Positions 33,763-45,807 of a stretch of DNA of 64,000 bases are shown here, piece by piece. Positions within the stretch are counted from its first letter, which is position 1. Each line of letters opens with the position of its first letter. The notes beneath the pieces were generated by a model. That model made no database searches, was not told the origin of the DNA, and worked only from the letters and a program-made list of their open reading frames with translations. Position numbers and translations under genes: made by a program. The DNA comes from Sphingomonas vulcanisoli (GTDB lineage: Bacteria; Pseudomonadota; Alphaproteobacteria; Sphingomonadales; Sphingomonadaceae): NCBI RefSeq assembly GCF_011761305.1, contig NZ_JAAOZC010000007.1, forward strand, positions 62,001-126,000, written 5' to 3'.

Positions 33763-35472
33763 ATGGGCCACGCAATGCCCATCAGCGGTCCTTTTGTTTT
33801 GCTGGATGATGCGCGGCCCGGCGGACGGCAGCTGTTGCTCCGCGATCCGATCGAGATCGTCAGCGCCGATCGCGCCGGGGATGTTCCGCAGGCGCTGAAC
33901 CGGTTGCGTGAGGCAATTGGTGCCGGGCGGCATGTCGCGGGCTATCTGAGCTATGATGCTGGCGCCGGCCCCTCGCTATGGTTCGGCCTGTTCGACCGCG
34001 ACGAGCCTTTCGATATCGCCGAGCTGCCCGATCCGGCTGGCGCTTTCTGCTCCGCTGCCGAACCTTCGATCAGCTACGAGGCCTATGCCGCCGCGCTTGC
34101 CGAGGCGCAGGCGCTGATTGCGGCGGGCGAAGTCTACCAACTCAACCTGACCTTCCCAAACCGCGTAAGCGTCGGCGGGCACCCCCTTGGGCTCTATGCG
34201 CGGCTGCGCGCCGAGGCGGGAGCGGGGTGGGGGGCGGTGGTGCATGATGGCGCGCGCTGGCTACTGTCCTTTTCGCCCGAGCTGTTCTTCCGGATCGAGG
34301 GCCAGCGGATCATCGCGCGGCCGATGAAGGGCACCGAGCGGCGCGGGCGCTCTCCCGCCGAGGACGATGCGCTGGCGGAGGCCCTTGCCGCCGATCCCAA
34401 GCAGCGCGCCGAAAATCTGATGATCGTCGATCTGCTGCGCAACGATCTCGCGCGCGTCTCCGCGCCGGGCAGTGTCGCGGTGCCGGAGCTGTTTGCCGTC
34501 GAACGCTATCCGACCGTGCTGCAGATGGTCTCTGGCGTCGAGGCAGCGCTTGCGCCGGATAAGGATGCGTTGGACGCGCTTGAGGCTCTATTTCCGTGCG
34601 GATCGATCACCGGCGCGCCCAAGCATCGCGCGATGCAGGCGATCGCCGCGATCGAGCAGGCGCCGCGCGGCATCTATACGGGCGCGATCGGCGCGATCGA
34701 TCCCGACGGCGATGCCGCCTTCAACGTGGCGATTCGCACATTGGTGATCGATGGCGAAGGCGAGGCGAGCATCGGGCTTGGTTCGGGGATCGTCGCGGAT
34801 TCGCGGGCGCCGGCCGAGTGGGAGGAGTGCCTGGCCAAGGGCGCCTTCCTGCGCGCCGGGCAGCCGCGCTTCGATCTGATCGAGACGATGCGCTTCGATG
34901 CCGAGGAAGGGTTGCTGGAGCTGGAGCGTCATCTCGCGCGGCTGAAGGCGAGCGCCGCGGCGCTCGGCTTCCGCTTCGATCGCCATGCCGCGCGCAACGA
35001 GCTGCACGCCGCCACCTTCCGCCTGCGCGATGCGGCGCGCGTGCGGCTGCGGCTGGCGCGATCGGGGGCGTTGGCAATTGAAAGCAGAGCGCTGCCGCCT
35101 GTGCCGGACAAGCCGGTGACGGTGCGGATCGCGCCGCTGCCGGTCGATCATGCCGACGTGCGGCTGATCCACAAGACCAGCGATCGCGGCTTTTACGATC
35201 GGGCGCGGCGGGAGAGCGGCTGCTTCGAAGTGGTGTTCGTCGATGAGGAGGGCTTGCTCACCGAGGGCAGCTTCACCTCGCTGTTCGTGCGGCGAAGCGA
35301 TGGCCTTCTCGTCACGCCGCCGCTGACGCGCGGCCTGCTGCCCGGCGTGCTTCGCGCGGCGCTGATTGCGGAGGGCGAGGCGATCGAGGGGGAGCTTCGG
35401 CGCGAGGATCTCGCGCAAGGCTTCCTGATCGGCAATGCGCTGCGCGGGTTGATCGAAGCGCGGCTCGGCTGA
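33763..35472 (+). CDS. pabB: Fused aminodeoxychorismate synthase I and aminodeoxychorismate lyase (PabB-PabC)
   Basis: A 569-residue fusion for p-aminobenzoate (folate) synthesis. Residues about 90-355 are the chorismate-binding PabB domain (GEVYQLNLTFPNRV, LSFSPELFFRIEGQRIIARP, MKGTERRG, FPCGSITGAPKHRAMQAIAA, IGLGSGIVADSRAPAEWEEC). Residues about 365-569 are a class IV PLP lyase (FDLIETMRFDAEEGLLELER, HLARLKASAAALGF, EGSFTSLFVRR, TRGLLPGVLRAALI). The start at ATG 33763 follows GGGAGG. The glutamine amidotransferase partner is not in this window. Confidence 0.93.
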   Translation: MGHAMPISGPFVLLDDARPGGRQLLLRDPIEIVSADRAGDVPQALNRLREAIGAGRHVAGYLSYDAGAGPSLWFGLFDRDEPFDIAELPDPAGAFCSAAEPSISYEAYAAALAEAQALIAAGEVYQLNLTFPNRVSVGGHPLGLYARLRAEAGAGWGAVVHDGARWLLSFSPELFFRIEGQRIIARPMKGTERRGRSPAEDDALAEALAADPKQRAENLMIVDLLRNDLARVSAPGSVAVPELFAVERYPTVLQMVSGVEAALAPDKDALDALEALFPCGSITGAPKHRAMQAIAAIEQAPRGIYTGAIGAIDPDGDAAFNVAIRTLVIDGEGEASIGLGSGIVADSRAPAEWEECLAKGAFLRAGQPRFDLIETMRFDAEEGLLELERHLARLKASAAALGFRFDRHAARNELHAATFRLRDAARVRLRLARSGALAIESRALPPVPDKPVTVRIAPLPVDHADVRLIHKTSDRGFYDRARRESGCFEVVFVDEEGLLTEGSFTSLFVRRSDGLLVTPPLTRGLLPGVLRAALIAEGEAIEGELRREDLAQGFLIGNALRGLIEARLG

Positions 35473-35476
35473 GCTC

Positions 35477-35607
35477 AATCCTCCCCCGCCAGGGGGAGGT
35501 GGCGCCGAAGGCGTCGGAGGGGGAGGACGGCGGTGAACTATCGAAGTACGCGGCATCCTCCCCCTCCGTCAGCTGCGCTGACACCTCCCCTTGGCGGGGG
35601 AGGATTA
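35477..35607. repeat. Family A intergenic palindrome, copy 2
   Basis: TCCTCCCCCGCCAGGGGGAG at the left end pairs with CTCCCCTTGGCGGGGGAGGA at the right end. Inner arms GGCGTCGGAGGGGGAGGA and TCCTCCCCCTCCGTCAGC also pair. It lies directly after the PabBC stop. Confidence 0.8.
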
Positions 35608-35655
35608 TGGAAGTGTTCCGATCCCCGGTTGCCCGCTGGGCAAAGGCGATTATAG

Positions 35656-36894
<1,239 letters not shown>

Positions 36895-36898
36895 GCTG

Positions 36899-37024
36899 AT
36901 CCTCCCCGGGACGGGGAGGTGGCAGCCGCAGGCTGACGGAGGGGGCTCTCCATAAGCGCTGCGCCTGGTGGTAAGCCCCCTCCACCACGCTTCGCGCGGT
37001 CCCCCTCCCCGTGCCGGGGAGGAT
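36899..37024. repeat. Family A intergenic palindrome, copy 3
   Basis: ATCCTCCCCGGGACGGGGAG at the left and CTCCCCGTGCCGGGGAGGAT at the right are inverted copies. The inner arms GCTGACGGAGGGGGCT and AGCCCCCTCCACCACGC also pair. It fills the gap between the aminotransferase and msrA. Confidence 0.8.
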
Positions 37025-37093
37025 CTGCGTGTGCCCCTAGCTGCCAGCCGCCGAGCGCCTATATTGGGGGCGTAATCCTTTCGGAGCACGCCC

Positions 37094-37807
37094 ATGTCCA
37101 AGTTCGCTTTCCGCACCGTTTCCAGCCGCGCTTTGGCGGGCGCCGCCGCGCTGGGCTTGGCCGCGGCGATCGTCGGTGGCGGGTCGGCGCTTTCGGCGGA
37201 GACGGCGGTGAGCGCGCCCGCGCCTTTGCTCTCCGTACCCTCCACCGCCAAATCCGAGACTGCGGTGTTCGCGGGCGGTTGCTTCTGGGGCGTGCAGGGC
37301 GTGTTCCAGCATGTGAAGGGCGTCACCAGCGCGGTTTCGGGCTTCACCGGCGGCGCCGCCGACAACGCCCATTATGAGCGGGTCTCGGATGGCGACACCG
37401 GCCATGCCGAATCGGTGCGCGTCACCTTCGATCCGCGCCAGGTGAGCTATGCCGATCTGCTGCGCGTCTATTTCTCGGTGGTCGCCGATCCGACGCAGCT
37501 CAATGCGCAGGGCCCGGACACGGGCACGCAATATCGCAGCGCGCTGTTCCCGCAGAATGCCGCGCAGGCCAAGGTCGCCGCCGCCTATCTCGCCCAGCTC
37601 AGGCAGGCCCACCTGTGGAAGCGCCCGATCGTCACCGCGATCGAGCCCGCGCGGCCCTTTTACCCGGCCGAGGGCTATCATCAGGATTATCTGACGCTGC
37701 ACCCGGATTCGGGCTACATCCGTGCCAACGATCTGCCCAAGCTGACCGCGCTGAAGAAGCTCTATCCGCAGCTGTGGCGCGATAAGCCCGTGCTGGTGCG
37801 GGGTTAA
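37094..37807 (+). CDS. msrA: Peptide-methionine (S)-S-oxide reductase, exported form
   Basis: Repairs oxidised methionine. The 237-residue protein starts with a signal-like sequence (LAGAAALGLAAAIVGGGSAL), so it probably acts in the periplasm. The catalytic Cys is in FAGGCFWGVQGVFQHVKGV, with SGFTGGAADNAHYERVSDGD, GHAESVRVTFDP and DTGTQYRSALF as conserved MsrA motifs. It stands alone between two family A repeats. Confidence 0.94.
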   Translation: MSKFAFRTVSSRALAGAAALGLAAAIVGGGSALSAETAVSAPAPLLSVPSTAKSETAVFAGGCFWGVQGVFQHVKGVTSAVSGFTGGAADNAHYERVSDGDTGHAESVRVTFDPRQVSYADLLRVYFSVVADPTQLNAQGPDTGTQYRSALFPQNAAQAKVAAAYLAQLRQAHLWKRPIVTAIEPARPFYPAEGYHQDYLTLHPDSGYIRANDLPKLTALKKLYPQLWRDKPVLVRG

Positions 37808-37808
37808 A

Positions 37809-37929
37809 ATCCTCCCCTGCAAGGGGAGGGGGACCATGCGCAGCATGGTGGAGGGGTATCCCGCTATCGATAGGGTGACACCCCTCCGTCATCGCTGACG
37901 CGATGCCACCTCCCCTTGCAGGGGAGGAT
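37809..37929. repeat. Family A intergenic palindrome, copy 4
   Basis: ATCCTCCCCTGCAAGGGGAG and, inverted, CTCCCCTTGCAGGGGAGGAT bound a block with a central TATCCCGCTATCGATAGGGT. The copy at 55104-55227 is nearly the same in sequence. Confidence 0.8.
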
Positions 37930-37938
37930 CTCCCGTTC

Positions 37939-38724
37939 TTAACCCCTCCCATTACCTTCCGCCTCCACGCCACGGATTTCGCGGCGGGTGAGTTTGCGCC
38001 AGTAGCCGAGATCGCCGGGTTCGCCGTTTTGATAGCCCTGGAAATTGGGCGGCGGCGGGCGATCGGTGCGCCAGCCTTCATCCCACCAGAATTCATATTC
38101 GGCGTCATCATCGCCGTCTCCGGCCCCCTCCCGAAGTTGAGGAAGTTGAGGGGTGTGGAGCGCGATCGCCGCTGCCACGAAGGCGCGCCAGTCCGCGCCC
38201 TCCTGCGTGATCAGATCGAGGAAGGCCGGGAAATCGGCGGCAACCGCGCGCGCCGCCTGGGCCGGATCATCGGCCGAGGGCGCGGGCCGTTCGGTGGCCG
38301 CAGCGCCCGCTCCGGCGCCACGCTCGGCGGGCGGTTCGGCGAGGCGATCGAGCCGGGTGAGCACCGCCATCGCCAGCCGGTTATCGAAGCGATGCCGCGT
38401 CACCTGCTCGCCATCGGCCCGCGTATAGGTATCCACCTGGCCATCGATCGCCCGGCTGGTGAGTGTGTCGGCGAGCGCATCGCGCGCCAGCAGGCAGGCC
38501 GCGCGCCAGCCGAGCGCGAACGCCTCACCCCCCGCCCGGCGGCGCAGCGCATAGGCCGAGGCGACCGAGAGGCCGACGATGCGGCACGCCGCCTCCACCG
38601 TATGCCCCTCGGCCAGGCTTTCGAGAAAGCTGCGGCGGCGCGCGCCCGTCCAGCCATCGGGGCGGGCGGCATCGCCCAGCTCGGCGGCATCGAGCGCGAT
38701 GCGCAGTGGGGTCAGGTCGTTCAT
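37939..38724 (-). CDS. Hypothetical protein with helix-turn-helix, terminase-small-subunit-like
   Basis: A 261-residue protein from ATG 38724. Residues about 15-55 (GWTGARRRSFLESLAEGHTV, EAACRIVGLSVASAYALRRR) form a helix-turn-helix of the type seen in phage terminase small subunits and related DNA-binding proteins. The C-terminal third is acidic, then Pro- and Trp-rich (EYEFWWDEGWRTDRPPPP). I do not know its function. It overlaps the upstream small gene by 4 nt (ATGA). GC-rich like its surroundings, so it is probably native. Confidence 0.65.
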   Translation of the reverse strand: MNDLTPLRIALDAAELGDAARPDGWTGARRRSFLESLAEGHTVEAACRIVGLSVASAYALRRRAGGEAFALGWRAACLLARDALADTLTSRAIDGQVDTYTRADGEQVTRHRFDNRLAMAVLTRLDRLAEPPAERGAGAGAAATERPAPSADDPAQAARAVAADFPAFLDLITQEGADWRAFVAAAIALHTPQLPQLREGAGDGDDDAEYEFWWDEGWRTDRPPPPNFQGYQNGEPGDLGYWRKLTRREIRGVEAEGNGRG

Positions 38725-39008
38725 CGCCCGCCCCCTGCTCCGAAGCCGAGGATCGCGGCGAGCCCGGCAAGGCGATAGTCGCCCGCCCCCGCGGGAGGCG
38801 GGGCGGGGGTGCCGATGCGCCCGGCATCGACATGCACCTGCCATTCGCGCTGCGCCGCGATGGTGGCGCCGGCCTGAGGATCGCCCTCGCCGCGATCGAG
38901 CGCCGGGCGGGCCGCATCGGGCACCGGCGCGATCCGCGTGCGGGGCCGCGCATCGGCGCGCACGGGCGGGCGGGTGATGAAGGGGCGGGGCTTGGGAAAT
39001 TGGGGCAT
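38721..39008 (-). CDS. Small Pro/Arg-rich hypothetical protein
   Basis: A 95-residue product from ATG 39008 (MPQFPKPRPFITRPPVRADA). The N-terminal half is rich in Pro and Arg, likely disordered, and the C-terminus is Gly-rich. No family is recognised. Its stop overlaps the start of the HTH protein gene by 4 nt, so the two are expressed together and may cooperate. Confidence 0.55.
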   Translation of the reverse strand: MPQFPKPRPFITRPPVRADARPRTRIAPVPDAARPALDRGEGDPQAGATIAAQREWQVHVDAGRIGTPAPPPAGAGDYRLAGLAAILGFGAGGGR

Positions 39009-39348
39009 CGTCCGATCCTTGAACCGTGATTCGGACGGACCAGTTATCACATAGCAGTGGCTGTGGGCCAGCGAAATGTTCGATATAATGTCCTACAATG
39101 TTCTTTTGTGGGAAAGGCGGGGAGGGGGTGAGCGGGCAGGGAATGCCGCGCCCGCCTCACCCAATCCTCCCCCGCCAGGGGGAGGTGGCAGGCGCAGCCT
39201 GACGGAGGGGGAGGACGCGGGACATAAGACAGGGCATCGCCGCCCTCCCCCTCCGAGGCTTTCGGCTCCACCTTCCCTGGCGGGGGAGGATTTAGAGTGA
39301 TCCCTCTTTGTTCTTTTCCGAAACAGCCGCGCGGGTTAGCCTGCCGCG
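39009..39348. other. Gap without a gene: promoter region and family A repeat
   Basis: 340 bp. The first 100 bp are AT-richer and should carry the promoter of the minus-strand pair. Bases 39166-39293 are a family A palindrome. I see no gene. Confidence 0.6.
39166..39293. repeat. Family A intergenic palindrome, copy 5
   Basis: ATCCTCCCCCGCCAGGGGGA and, inverted, CTTCCCTGGCGGGGGAGGAT bound the block, with inner arms GACGGAGGGGGAGGAC and GCCCTCCCCCTCCGAGG. Near-identical ends to copy 2. Confidence 0.8.
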
Positions 39349-39768
39349 ATGCGATTCCCCAAGGATCAGCTGGTGCGGATGGGCACCACGGTGCTGGCCG
39401 AGACGGCGGACGCCTGCCTGAGCGCCAGGCCCCATCGCGGGCAGGGGCTGCGGCTGGCGCTGGCGATGCTCTATGGGCTGAGCGACGGCCCGCGCGAGCC
39501 CTATGTCACCTTCTGGAAAGTGTGCGGGATCTTGGATGTGAAGGGAGAGCGGGCGCGCGCGATGCGACAAGCGCGCTATCAGGCGGCGTGGGCGGCCTAT
39601 GCCGAGATACTGGCGGGCCTCACCGACCAGAACTGGCCCGGCGGCCCCGAGGATGCGACCACATTGGGGCGGCGGCGGCACGCGGCGGCGCGGGGGCCGG
39701 AGCGGCCGCAGCGATCGGGCAACGATACGCGGATGGTGGCGCCGACTAAGAGCTGTGGGTGGTTGTGA
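39349..39768 (+). CDS. Hypothetical protein
   Basis: 139 residues, mainly helical and Arg/Ala-rich, with no membrane segment or signal. The stretch RGQGLRLALAMLYGLSDGPR and the aromatic FWKVCGILDV are notable. I do not recognise the family. The start ATG follows a weak site. It lies between a family A repeat and the AT-rich DUF262 gene; its composition is native-like, so it marks the left edge of the foreign block. Confidence 0.5.
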   Translation: MRFPKDQLVRMGTTVLAETADACLSARPHRGQGLRLALAMLYGLSDGPREPYVTFWKVCGILDVKGERARAMRQARYQAAWAAYAEILAGLTDQNWPGGPEDATTLGRRRHAAARGPERPQRSGNDTRMVAPTKSCGWL

Positions 39769-39848
39769 GGTCGGGCAGCGAGCAATCGTATTGCTATGTC
39801 GTTGCATTCCCGGCCCACAACGCTAGCTTCTGTCATAAGAGGTGTAGA

Positions 39849-40925
39849 ATGGCTGATACGGAAACTGACGAACTTGAGGTGGACGATGTTTCTGAGGATG
39901 CAGAAACTCATATTGAATACGACATAGCAACGTATCCCTCGGATCTGACGCTTAGCGTCATTCACGAAATGTGGAAAAACGACGAGATAATCGTCCCTTC
40001 GTTTCAGAGAAACTTCGTTTGGAATATAAAGCAGTCGTCTAATCTTATTGAGTCATTTCTTGTCGGACTTCCTGTTCCTCAAGTTTTCTTCTATATTAGT
40101 GAGAAAAATAAGAACTTAGTAATTGACGGGCAGCAAAGAATAAAAAGTGTGATATTCTTTTTGGAAGGATATTTTGGAGAGGAAAATCTTCAAGGCCGTC
40201 GACAAGTATTTAGATTATTTGGACTTGATGAGAAGAGTCCATATTATAACAAACGATTTGTTGATCTTACTGAGTCTGATCAAAGAAAGCTAAAAAGCGC
40301 GGTTTTGCGCGCAGTCAACATTAGGCAGCTTGCTCCAAATGATCAAAGCACGAGCATGTATCATATCTTTGAACGACTTAATACAGGTGGGACGCCTCTC
40401 AAACCCCAAGAGATTCGGAACTGCGTTTTCCACGGGTCGTTGGTCGAGACTTTACATACGCTAAATGATAACACCGATTGGCGTAAGATCATCGATAAAC
40501 GGATGTTGGACAAATACCAGAAAGACGTTGAGCTTATACTTCGTATATTTGCCATGGCAGAGCGTGGACAAAAATATGAAAAGCCTATGAAAGAGTTTTT
40601 GAGCAAGCAAATGGAGCTGCACCGGTCGGCGGGCGACCCTGTTACCAAAGAGTTTGTGAAGAACTTTGTTGGTGTCTGCACTATTATAACTAAGAAGCTT
40701 CCATCTCGCCCATTCCACATTCGCGGCCCATTGAACCTTGCAGCCCTAGATTCGGTTTTCGCTACTTTGATAAAATATCATGCAAAAATTCCCCATGATA
40801 TTGGAGACCGGCTTGGCGCTTTGGTCAAAAATAAAAAATACCAGGAGGCGATATTTTTCAACACGAGCGATGCATCGACCGTAGAGGTTAGGCTCAACTT
40901 AGCTAAACAAATACTAATTGATTGA
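39849..40925 (+). CDS. DUF262 (GmrS/ParB-like nuclease-domain) protein, putative defence component
   Basis: A 358-residue protein from ATG 39849 (AGAGG 7 nt upstream). It shows the DUF262 pattern: PSFQRNFVW at about 50-58, the ESFLVGLPVPQVFFY helix-strand, and VIDGQQRIKSV with the DGQQR motif at 93-97. DUF262 domains occur in GmrSD type IV restriction and other anti-phage proteins, where the motif serves nucleotide binding or hydrolysis. A DUF1524 (GmrD-type HNH) domain is not seen; the C-terminus is all-helical. The gene is clearly AT-rich against its flanks. A HEPN gene starts 7 nt after the stop, so the two form a unit. Confidence 0.85.
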   Translation: MADTETDELEVDDVSEDAETHIEYDIATYPSDLTLSVIHEMWKNDEIIVPSFQRNFVWNIKQSSNLIESFLVGLPVPQVFFYISEKNKNLVIDGQQRIKSVIFFLEGYFGEENLQGRRQVFRLFGLDEKSPYYNKRFVDLTESDQRKLKSAVLRAVNIRQLAPNDQSTSMYHIFERLNTGGTPLKPQEIRNCVFHGSLVETLHTLNDNTDWRKIIDKRMLDKYQKDVELILRIFAMAERGQKYEKPMKEFLSKQMELHRSAGDPVTKEFVKNFVGVCTIITKKLPSRPFHIRGPLNLAALDSVFATLIKYHAKIPHDIGDRLGALVKNKKYQEAIFFNTSDASTVEVRLNLAKQILID

Positions 40926-40932
40926 TTGCTGA

Positions 40933-41439
40933 TTGGCATACGATGGGCAATTTTCGATCGCGGATGACTTCATCAATCATTTGGATGGAGTAATGATAGG
41001 AATCGCAGATCCATTTCTCCAGAGCAGATATTTGGGATTTGTGGTCCTATCCGCCGTTACTGTTTTTGAGCTAGCTATTAAAGACGTATTTATTGAATTT
41101 GCGGAAAAGAAACACGTAGTTCTAGGAAATGTGATACGATCAAAATTTGAGCAAATAAACGGGCGTATTAGGATTAGTAGTCTACAGAACGAGTTCATCA
41201 AACCGTTTGGCGCGAAGTATCTTGAGAGGTTTAACAAAAATCTGGAAAATGCCGAAGTCGAAAGTCTTAGATCTCGCAATGGTAGTATAAAGTCATCTTA
41301 CGGTAATATAATACAATGGCGACACGACTTTGTTCACCAAGCAAGGGCGCCGCAAACAACTAACTACGTGGAAGTAAAGGCGGCATATCATCGAGCTAAA
41401 GGCGTTATTCATTGTCTGGATAAAACGATGAAACGCTGA
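40933..41439 (+). CDS. HEPN-domain protein paired with DUF262
   Basis: 168 residues, all helical. The motif RHDFVH at 130-135 fits the R-x4-6-H active site of HEPN RNases, preceded by NIIQW. An earlier helix (SAVTVFELAIKDVFIEFAEK) is typical of the RiboL-PSP or MAE_28990-type HEPN families, often encoded beside DUF262 proteins. No ATG is near, so the start is probably TTG at 40933. Composition is AT-rich like the partner. I infer a toxin-like RNase controlled by, or activated through, the DUF262 protein. Confidence 0.75.
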   Translation: MAYDGQFSIADDFINHLDGVMIGIADPFLQSRYLGFVVLSAVTVFELAIKDVFIEFAEKKHVVLGNVIRSKFEQINGRIRISSLQNEFIKPFGAKYLERFNKNLENAEVESLRSRNGSIKSSYGNIIQWRHDFVHQARAPQTTNYVEVKAAYHRAKGVIHCLDKTMKR

Positions 41440-41442
41440 AAC

Positions 41443-41587
41443 TCACTCCGCCGCCACAGCCTCGCGCTTCGCTTCTAGCAGCGGCTTGAGATACCGCCCC
41501 GTATGGCTCCTTCACCACCCTCGGGCACGCCCGCGACGATCTCGCCGCCTCCTTCGACAGGCTCAGGACAGGCGTGTCGCCGCCGTC
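41443..41587 (-). pseudogene. Decayed duplicate of the uvrA 3' end
   Basis: Compared with the intact uvrA terminus at 42492-42625, this stretch repeats the stop and the last codons (TCACTCCGCCGC.ACAGCCTC, then TTGAGATACCGCCCCGTAT). It has deletions of 8, 2 and 3 bases and an in-frame TAG. A family B repeat arm is inserted at 41550-41576, after which homology (TGTCGCCGCC) resumes. It begins 3 bp after the HEPN stop. Confidence 0.85.
41550..41576. repeat. Single arm of family B repeat inside the uvrA copy
   Basis: TCCTTCGACAGGCTCAGGAC matches one arm of the inverted pairs at 21920-22014 and 56184-56270. It interrupts the uvrA 3' copy. Confidence 0.7.
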
Positions 41588-41726
41588 ACCAATGGCCGCC
41601 TGCCTCTTCAATCGCCCTGAGCAACGCGCGTTTGCTGGCGGTGCGCGCCTTGCCGGCATTGCGTGGCGTTTCGACAGGGGCGAGCGTCGCGCGGCGGCGC
41701 GCGAGGCTGGCGCCCAGTTCGGCCAT
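41586..41726 (-). CDS. Small basic hypothetical protein
   Basis: A 46-residue product (MAELGASLARRRATLAPVET and a basic Lys/Arg-rich helix) from ATG 41726, with a good GAGGAGG site 10 nt upstream. No family is recognised. Its stop lies at the edge of the decayed uvrA copy. It may be a fragment of a once longer operon, because a short open C-terminal-like stretch (LAYLERRMREESDGDYG) precedes it on the same strand without a start codon. Confidence 0.4.
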   Translation of the reverse strand: MAELGASLARRRATLAPVETPRNAGKARTASKRALLRAIEEAGGHW

Positions 41727-41844
41727 GTCGATCACGGCCTCCTCGCTTTCAGCGGATGTCTTGGACACCGTAATCTCCGTCGCTTTCCTCGCGCATGCGC
41801 CGCTCCAGATACGCCAGATCGGCGCGGGCGTGAAGGATGGCACG

Positions 41845-42168
41845 TTACCGCACCTCAATCAGCGCATCGCCCGCTGCCAAAAGCGCCAGCACCCTCGGCC
41901 AGCGGGCATCGAGCCAAACTCTCAGCGCGCGATTGGTGATGTTGCCGCAGCGGACCCAGACGAGCTGATAGGCGATCGGCGGGAAGCGCAGGCGAAAGTC
42001 ATCGTCCTTGGTGACCAGCACTCAGCCGCCTTTCGCGGCATAGTCGGCGATCACCCCGTCCGGGGTCTGGCCGCCAAGTGCTGCACTGACATGCTCCGCC
42101 CCGTACCCCTTATCCGCGAACCAATCGCACAGCGCCGGCGGCAGCTGCGCGTCGATCAGGAAGCGCAT
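41845..42168 (-). pseudogene. DUF5615 PIN-like toxin with an internal stop codon
   Basis: Reading from ATG 42168 gives MRFLIDAQLPPALCDWFADK and GYGAEHVSAALGG, the start of a DUF5615 (PIN-like, VapC-related) protein. A TGA at 42022-42024 stops it at codon 49. In the same frame it goes on as VLVTKDDDFRLRFPPIAYQL with the conserved TKDxDF and ends at 41845 after 107 codons. One base change would restore it. The start overlaps the DUF433 stop (TGATG), so the antitoxin-toxin operon layout is intact while the toxin is broken. Confidence 0.8.
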
Positions 42169-42386
42169 CAGGCCGCTTGCACGACCGTATGGTCAACGGC
42201 CCGCGCGCCATAGGCGAGGCAGGCCAGAACGTCCGCTTGCGTCAGATAGGGAAAGTCGGCCAGCAATTCGTCAACCGTGGCGGAGGCCGCCAGCGCGTCG
42301 AGCACATCGACGACGCGCATCCGCGTGCCCGCCACGATCGGGCGGCCGCCGCAGACTTCGGGATCGATGGTGATGCGGTCGCTCAT
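42168..42386 (-). CDS. DUF433 antitoxin
   Basis: A 72-residue protein from ATG 42386 (MSDRITIDPEVCGGRPIVAG, TRMRVVDVLDALAA, YLTQADVLACLAYGA), the standard DUF433 pattern with a winged-helix fold. DUF433 proteins are antitoxins of DUF5615/PIN-like toxins, and the toxin gene overlaps its stop. The toxin here is broken, so the antitoxin may now be a relic or may still repress related toxins. Confidence 0.88.
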   Translation of the reverse strand: MSDRITIDPEVCGGRPIVAGTRMRVVDVLDALAASATVDELLADFPYLTQADVLACLAYGARAVDHTVVQAA

Positions 42387-42442
42387 GGGGGGAAAGTGCG
42401 CTTGGTGGGGGTTTTCGTCAATCGTCGGCCCAGCCATCTACG

Positions 42443-42490
42443 ACTCCCCCTCTCCCCGGCCCTCTCCCCGCTAGCGGGGAGAGGGAGACT
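42443..42490. repeat. Family A-type palindrome, copy 6 (short)
   Basis: CCCTCTCCCCGCTAGCGGGG-AGAGGG, a perfect hairpin directly beyond the uvrA stop, plus a partial second arm. It may serve as the uvrA terminator. Confidence 0.7.
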
Positions 42491-42491
42491 T

Positions 42492-45491
<3,000 letters not shown>

Positions 45492-45611
45492 GGGGCGATT
45501 TTGTTCCAGATCTGTTCGGGTGGCAAGCGTGTGTTGCGCTTGGTGTAAGGTAGATGGGAACGCGGGCGCGGATTTGAAGATGCTGGCGGCAATCGACGCG
45601 TCTGGACGCGC

Positions 45612-45629
45612 GTAAGGATTTTTCCTTAC
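45612..45629. promoter_or_regulatory. Perfect palindrome upstream of a small ORF
   Basis: GTAAGGA-TTTT-TCCTTAC lies 10 bp before the ATG at 45639. Its place suggests an operator for autoregulation or a leader hairpin. Function is inferred from position only. Confidence 0.45.
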
Positions 45630-45638
45630 CTTTTGTTT

Positions 45639-45803
45639 ATGAATAACGAGATTTCTTCCGAAGTCGACGGCGGTGGCTCTGTCCTGTGTTATCCCGCCGC
45701 CACGGACCCCTTTGACGCTCCGTTCGCTATGTTCAGTGAATGGGCTGGCGAAGCCGATCGCGCTTATGACGCCCTGGATCTAACGGGCACCCTCCTGGAG
45801 TAG
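45639..45803 (+). CDS. Small acidic protein, possibly an orphan antitoxin-like ORF
   Basis: 54 residues ([20 protein letters not shown]..., [20 protein letters not shown]). The C-terminal [12 protein letters not shown] stretch resembles the ends of MazE/AbrB-type antitoxins, but the N-terminal DNA-binding domain is not recognisable, so the identity is open. A palindrome directly upstream fits an autoregulated gene. It is divergent from uvrA and convergent with the MT-A70 gene (4-bp gap). No toxin gene follows. Confidence 0.45.
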   Translation: MNNEISSEVDGGGSVLCYPAATDPFDAPFAMFSEWAGEADRAYDALDLTGTLLE

Positions 45804-45807
45804 CGAA

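Noticed and set aside
42022-42024. TGA in the DUF5615 gene as a selenocysteine codon
   Set aside because: No SECIS-like hairpin is evident after it and the family has no selenoproteins that I know of; a nonsense mutation is simpler.
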